A stretch of 64,000 nucleotides of DNA from Branchiostoma floridae (taxonomy: Eukaryota > Chordata > Leptocardii > Amphioxiformes > Branchiostomatidae). The stretch spans positions 12,948,419-13,012,418 of the forward strand of contig NC_049996.1 of NCBI RefSeq assembly GCF_000003815.2, given 5' to 3'. Position 1 is the stretch's first letter, and each line of letters begins with the position of its first letter. Under the pieces are notes generated by a model. The model was not told where the DNA came from and searched no databases. It saw only the letters and a program-made list of their open reading frames with translations. Both the position numbers and the translations under genes were made by a program. Below, piece after piece: positions 61,486 through 64,000 of the stretch.

Positions 61486-63905
61486 TCAAATCGAATCATC
61501 CCCGGATATTGAAAATCGGAATGCTCCTCTTCTTCTCCACACATTACATAGCTGCAATTGAAGATTGGAATACTTCTCTTCTTTTTCACACATAACACAT
61601 CTGCTATTGAAGATCGGAATACTCCTCTTTTTCTCCAAGCATAACACAGCTGCTATTGAAGATCGGAATACTCCTCTTCTTCTCCACACATAACACAGCT
61701 GATATTGAAGATTAGAATGCTCCATTTCTTCTCCACACATAACACTGCTATTGAAGATCGAAATACTCCTCTTCTTCTTCGCACATAACACAGCTGCTAT
61801 TTAAGATCGGAATACTCCTTTTCTTCTCCACACAAAACACAGCTGTTTTTAAAGATCGGAATACTCCCCTTCTTCTCCACACATAACACAGCTGCTATTG
61901 AAGATCTGAATACTCCCCTTCTTCTCCCCACATAACACATCTGCTTTTGAAGATCGGAATACTCCTCTTCTTCTCCACACATAACACAGCTGCTATTGAA
62001 GATCTGAATACTCCCCTTCTTCTGCACACATAACACAGCTGCTATTGAAGATCTGAATACTCCCTTTCTTCTCCACACATAACACAGCTGCTAATGAAGA
62101 TCGGAATACTCCTCTTCTTTCCCACACATAACACAGATGCTATAGAAGATCGGAATACTCCTCTTCTTCTCCACACATAACTGCTGCTTTTAAAGATCGG
62201 AATAATCCTCTTCTTCTCCACACATAACACAGCTGCTATTGAAGATCGGAATACTCCTCTTCTTCTCCACACATAACAGAGCTAATATTGAAGATCGGAA
62301 TACTCCTCTTCTTCTCCACACATAACACAGCTGCTATTGAAGATCGGAATACTCCACTTCTTCTCCACACGTAACACGGCTGTTACTGAAGATCGGAATA
62401 CTCCTCTTCTTCTTCACACCTAACACAGCTGCTATTGAAGATCGGAATACTCCTCTTCTTCTCCGCACATAACAACAGTTCATATTTAAGATCGGAATAC
62501 TTTTCTTCTCCACACATAACACATCTGCTTAATTGAAGATCGGAATACTCCTCTTCTTCTCCACACATAACACATCTGTTGAATTGAAGATCGGAATACT
62601 CCTCTTCTTCTCCACACATAACACATCTGTTGAATTGAAGATCGGAATACTCCTCTTCTTCTCCACACATAACACATCTGTTTAATTGAAGATCGGAATA
62701 CTCCTTTTCTTCTCCACACATAACACAGCTGTTTTTAATGATCGGAATACTCCCCTTCTTCTCCACACATAACACAGCTGCTATTGAAGATCGGGATACT
62801 CCTCTTCTTCTCCACACATAACACAGCTGCTATTGAAGATCGGAATACTCCTCTTCTTCTTCACACCTAACACAGCTGCTATTGAAGATCGGAATACTCC
62901 TCTTCTTCTCCGCACATAACAGCTCATATTTAAGATCGGAATACTCTTCTTCTCCACACATAACACATCTGCTTAATTGAAGATCGGAATACTCATCTTC
63001 TTCTCCACACATAACACATCTGCTTAATTGAAGATCGGAATACTCCTTTTCTTCTCCACACATAACACAGCTGTTTTTAATGATCGGAATACTCCCCTTC
63101 TTCTCCACACATAACACAGCTGCTATTTAAGATCGAAATACTCCTCCTCTTCTTCACACATAACACAGCTGCTATTGAAGATCTGAATACTCCTCTTCTT
63201 CTCCACATATAACACAGCTGCTAATGAAGATCGGAATACTCCTCTTCTTTCCCACACATAACACAGCTACTATCGAAGATTCGAATACTCCTCTTCTTCT
63301 CCACACATAACCGCTGCTTTTAAAGATCGGAATAATCCTCTTCTTCTCCACACATAACACAGCTGCTATTGAAGATCGGAATACTCGTCTTCTTCTCCAC
63401 ACATAACACATCTGCTATTGAAGATCGGAATACTCCTCTTCTTCTTCACACCTAACACAGCTGCTATTGAAGATCGGAATACTCCTCTTCTTCTCCGCAC
63501 ATAACAGCTCATATTTAAGATCGGAATACTCTTCTTCTCCACACATAACACATCTGCTTAATTGAAGATCGGAATACTCCTCTTCTTCTCCGCACATAAC
63601 ACATCTGCTTAATTGAAGATCGGAATACTCCTTTTCTTCTCCACATAACACAGCTACTATCGAAGATTCGAATACTCCTCTTCTTCTCCATACATAACAC
63701 AGCTGCTTTTGAAGATCGGAATACTCCTCTTCTTCTCCACACACAACACAGCTGCTATTCAAGATCGGAATACTCCTCTTTTTCTACACACATGACACAT
63801 CTGCTATTGAAGATTTGAATACTCCTCTTTTTCTACAAACATAACACAGCTGCTATTCAAGATCGGAATACTCCTCTTCTTCTCCACACATAACACAGAT
63901 CGGAA
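61486..63905. repeat. ~50-bp satellite array with higher-order structure
   Basis: About 48 tandem units of 46-51 bases around GATCGGAATACTCCTCTTCT and CACACATAACACAGCTGCTA. Variants such as TTCACACCTAACACAGC (near 62414, 62861 and 63446) and TAACAGCTCATATTTAAG recur in the same order, giving higher-order blocks of about 447 and 585 bases. Minus-strand open frames (CVEKKRSIPIF-like) run through it but reflect the repeat. Confidence 0.95.
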
Positions 63906-64000
63906 TACTACGCCGGCGATTCGTTTGCTAACGTTATGCCTAGGTTACACATAGCATAATTAAGCTCCCGAACACCAGCCGACCCTTAGCCGACACAGGT

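Noticed and set aside
61486-63905. Many overlapping minus-strand open frames with CVEKKRSIPIF-type repeats, as if a repetitive protein
   Set aside because: The DNA is a ~50-bp satellite with units of 46-51 bases that shift frame. The same words appear in several frames, and no start context or splice sites fit.

Overview
The window is metazoan genomic DNA: intron-rich genes with GT-AG introns, extracellular mosaic domains carried on phase-1 exons, and many SINE, LINE, MITE and satellite repeats. The domain mixture (discoidin-like, LDLa, kringle, somatomedin B, Methuselah-like 7TM, type II C-type lectins) best fits an invertebrate deuterostome, most likely an amphioxus (Branchiostoma). That placement is inference from content, not from a database match.

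Four multi-exon genes can be reconstructed. All exon junctions below keep one reading phase, which is the strongest evidence for each model. (1) A + strand receptor gene, 1178-12330, open at its 5' end: discoidin-like domain, four LDLa modules, two kringles, a somatomedin B domain, a cysteine-rich ectodomain, a seven-helix family-B type domain, and a C-terminal tail of 7-8 residue repeats. (2) Lectin gene A, + strand, 15695-22469, about 428 aa. (3) Lectin gene B, - strand, 47041-28726, about 592 aa. (4) Lectin gene C, + strand, 49008-59552, about 526 aa. All three lectins are predicted type II membrane proteins: a modular N-terminal cytoplasmic tail, one transmembrane helix, a glycosylated stalk and a C-terminal C-type lectin domain split over two exons.

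Genes B and C are head-to-head copies on the two arms of a large imperfect palindrome. The arms run from about 25.98 kb to 47.7 kb and from about 48.4 kb to 61.35 kb. The spacer of about 0.7 kb holds a truncated transmembrane exon. Comparing the arms dates events: a SINE and a foldback element sit at matching places in both, so they are older than the duplication. Two GC-rich TGTGACAG-ended elements, a pogo-like element, a large 11-bp minisatellite and several MITEs are in only one arm, so they are probably younger. Gene C has lost one cytoplasmic-tail exon by deletion and kept only its first bases.

Other notable structures are seven 103-bp tandem copies of the acceptor plus first half of a kringle exon in the receptor gene (7082-7774), and a ~50-bp satellite with irregular higher-order structure at 61.49-63.91 kb, just outside the right palindrome arm. 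The stretches 1-1177, 12331-15694, 22470-25980 and 59553-61485 show no convincing gene. No rRNA, tRNA gene or CRISPR array was found.
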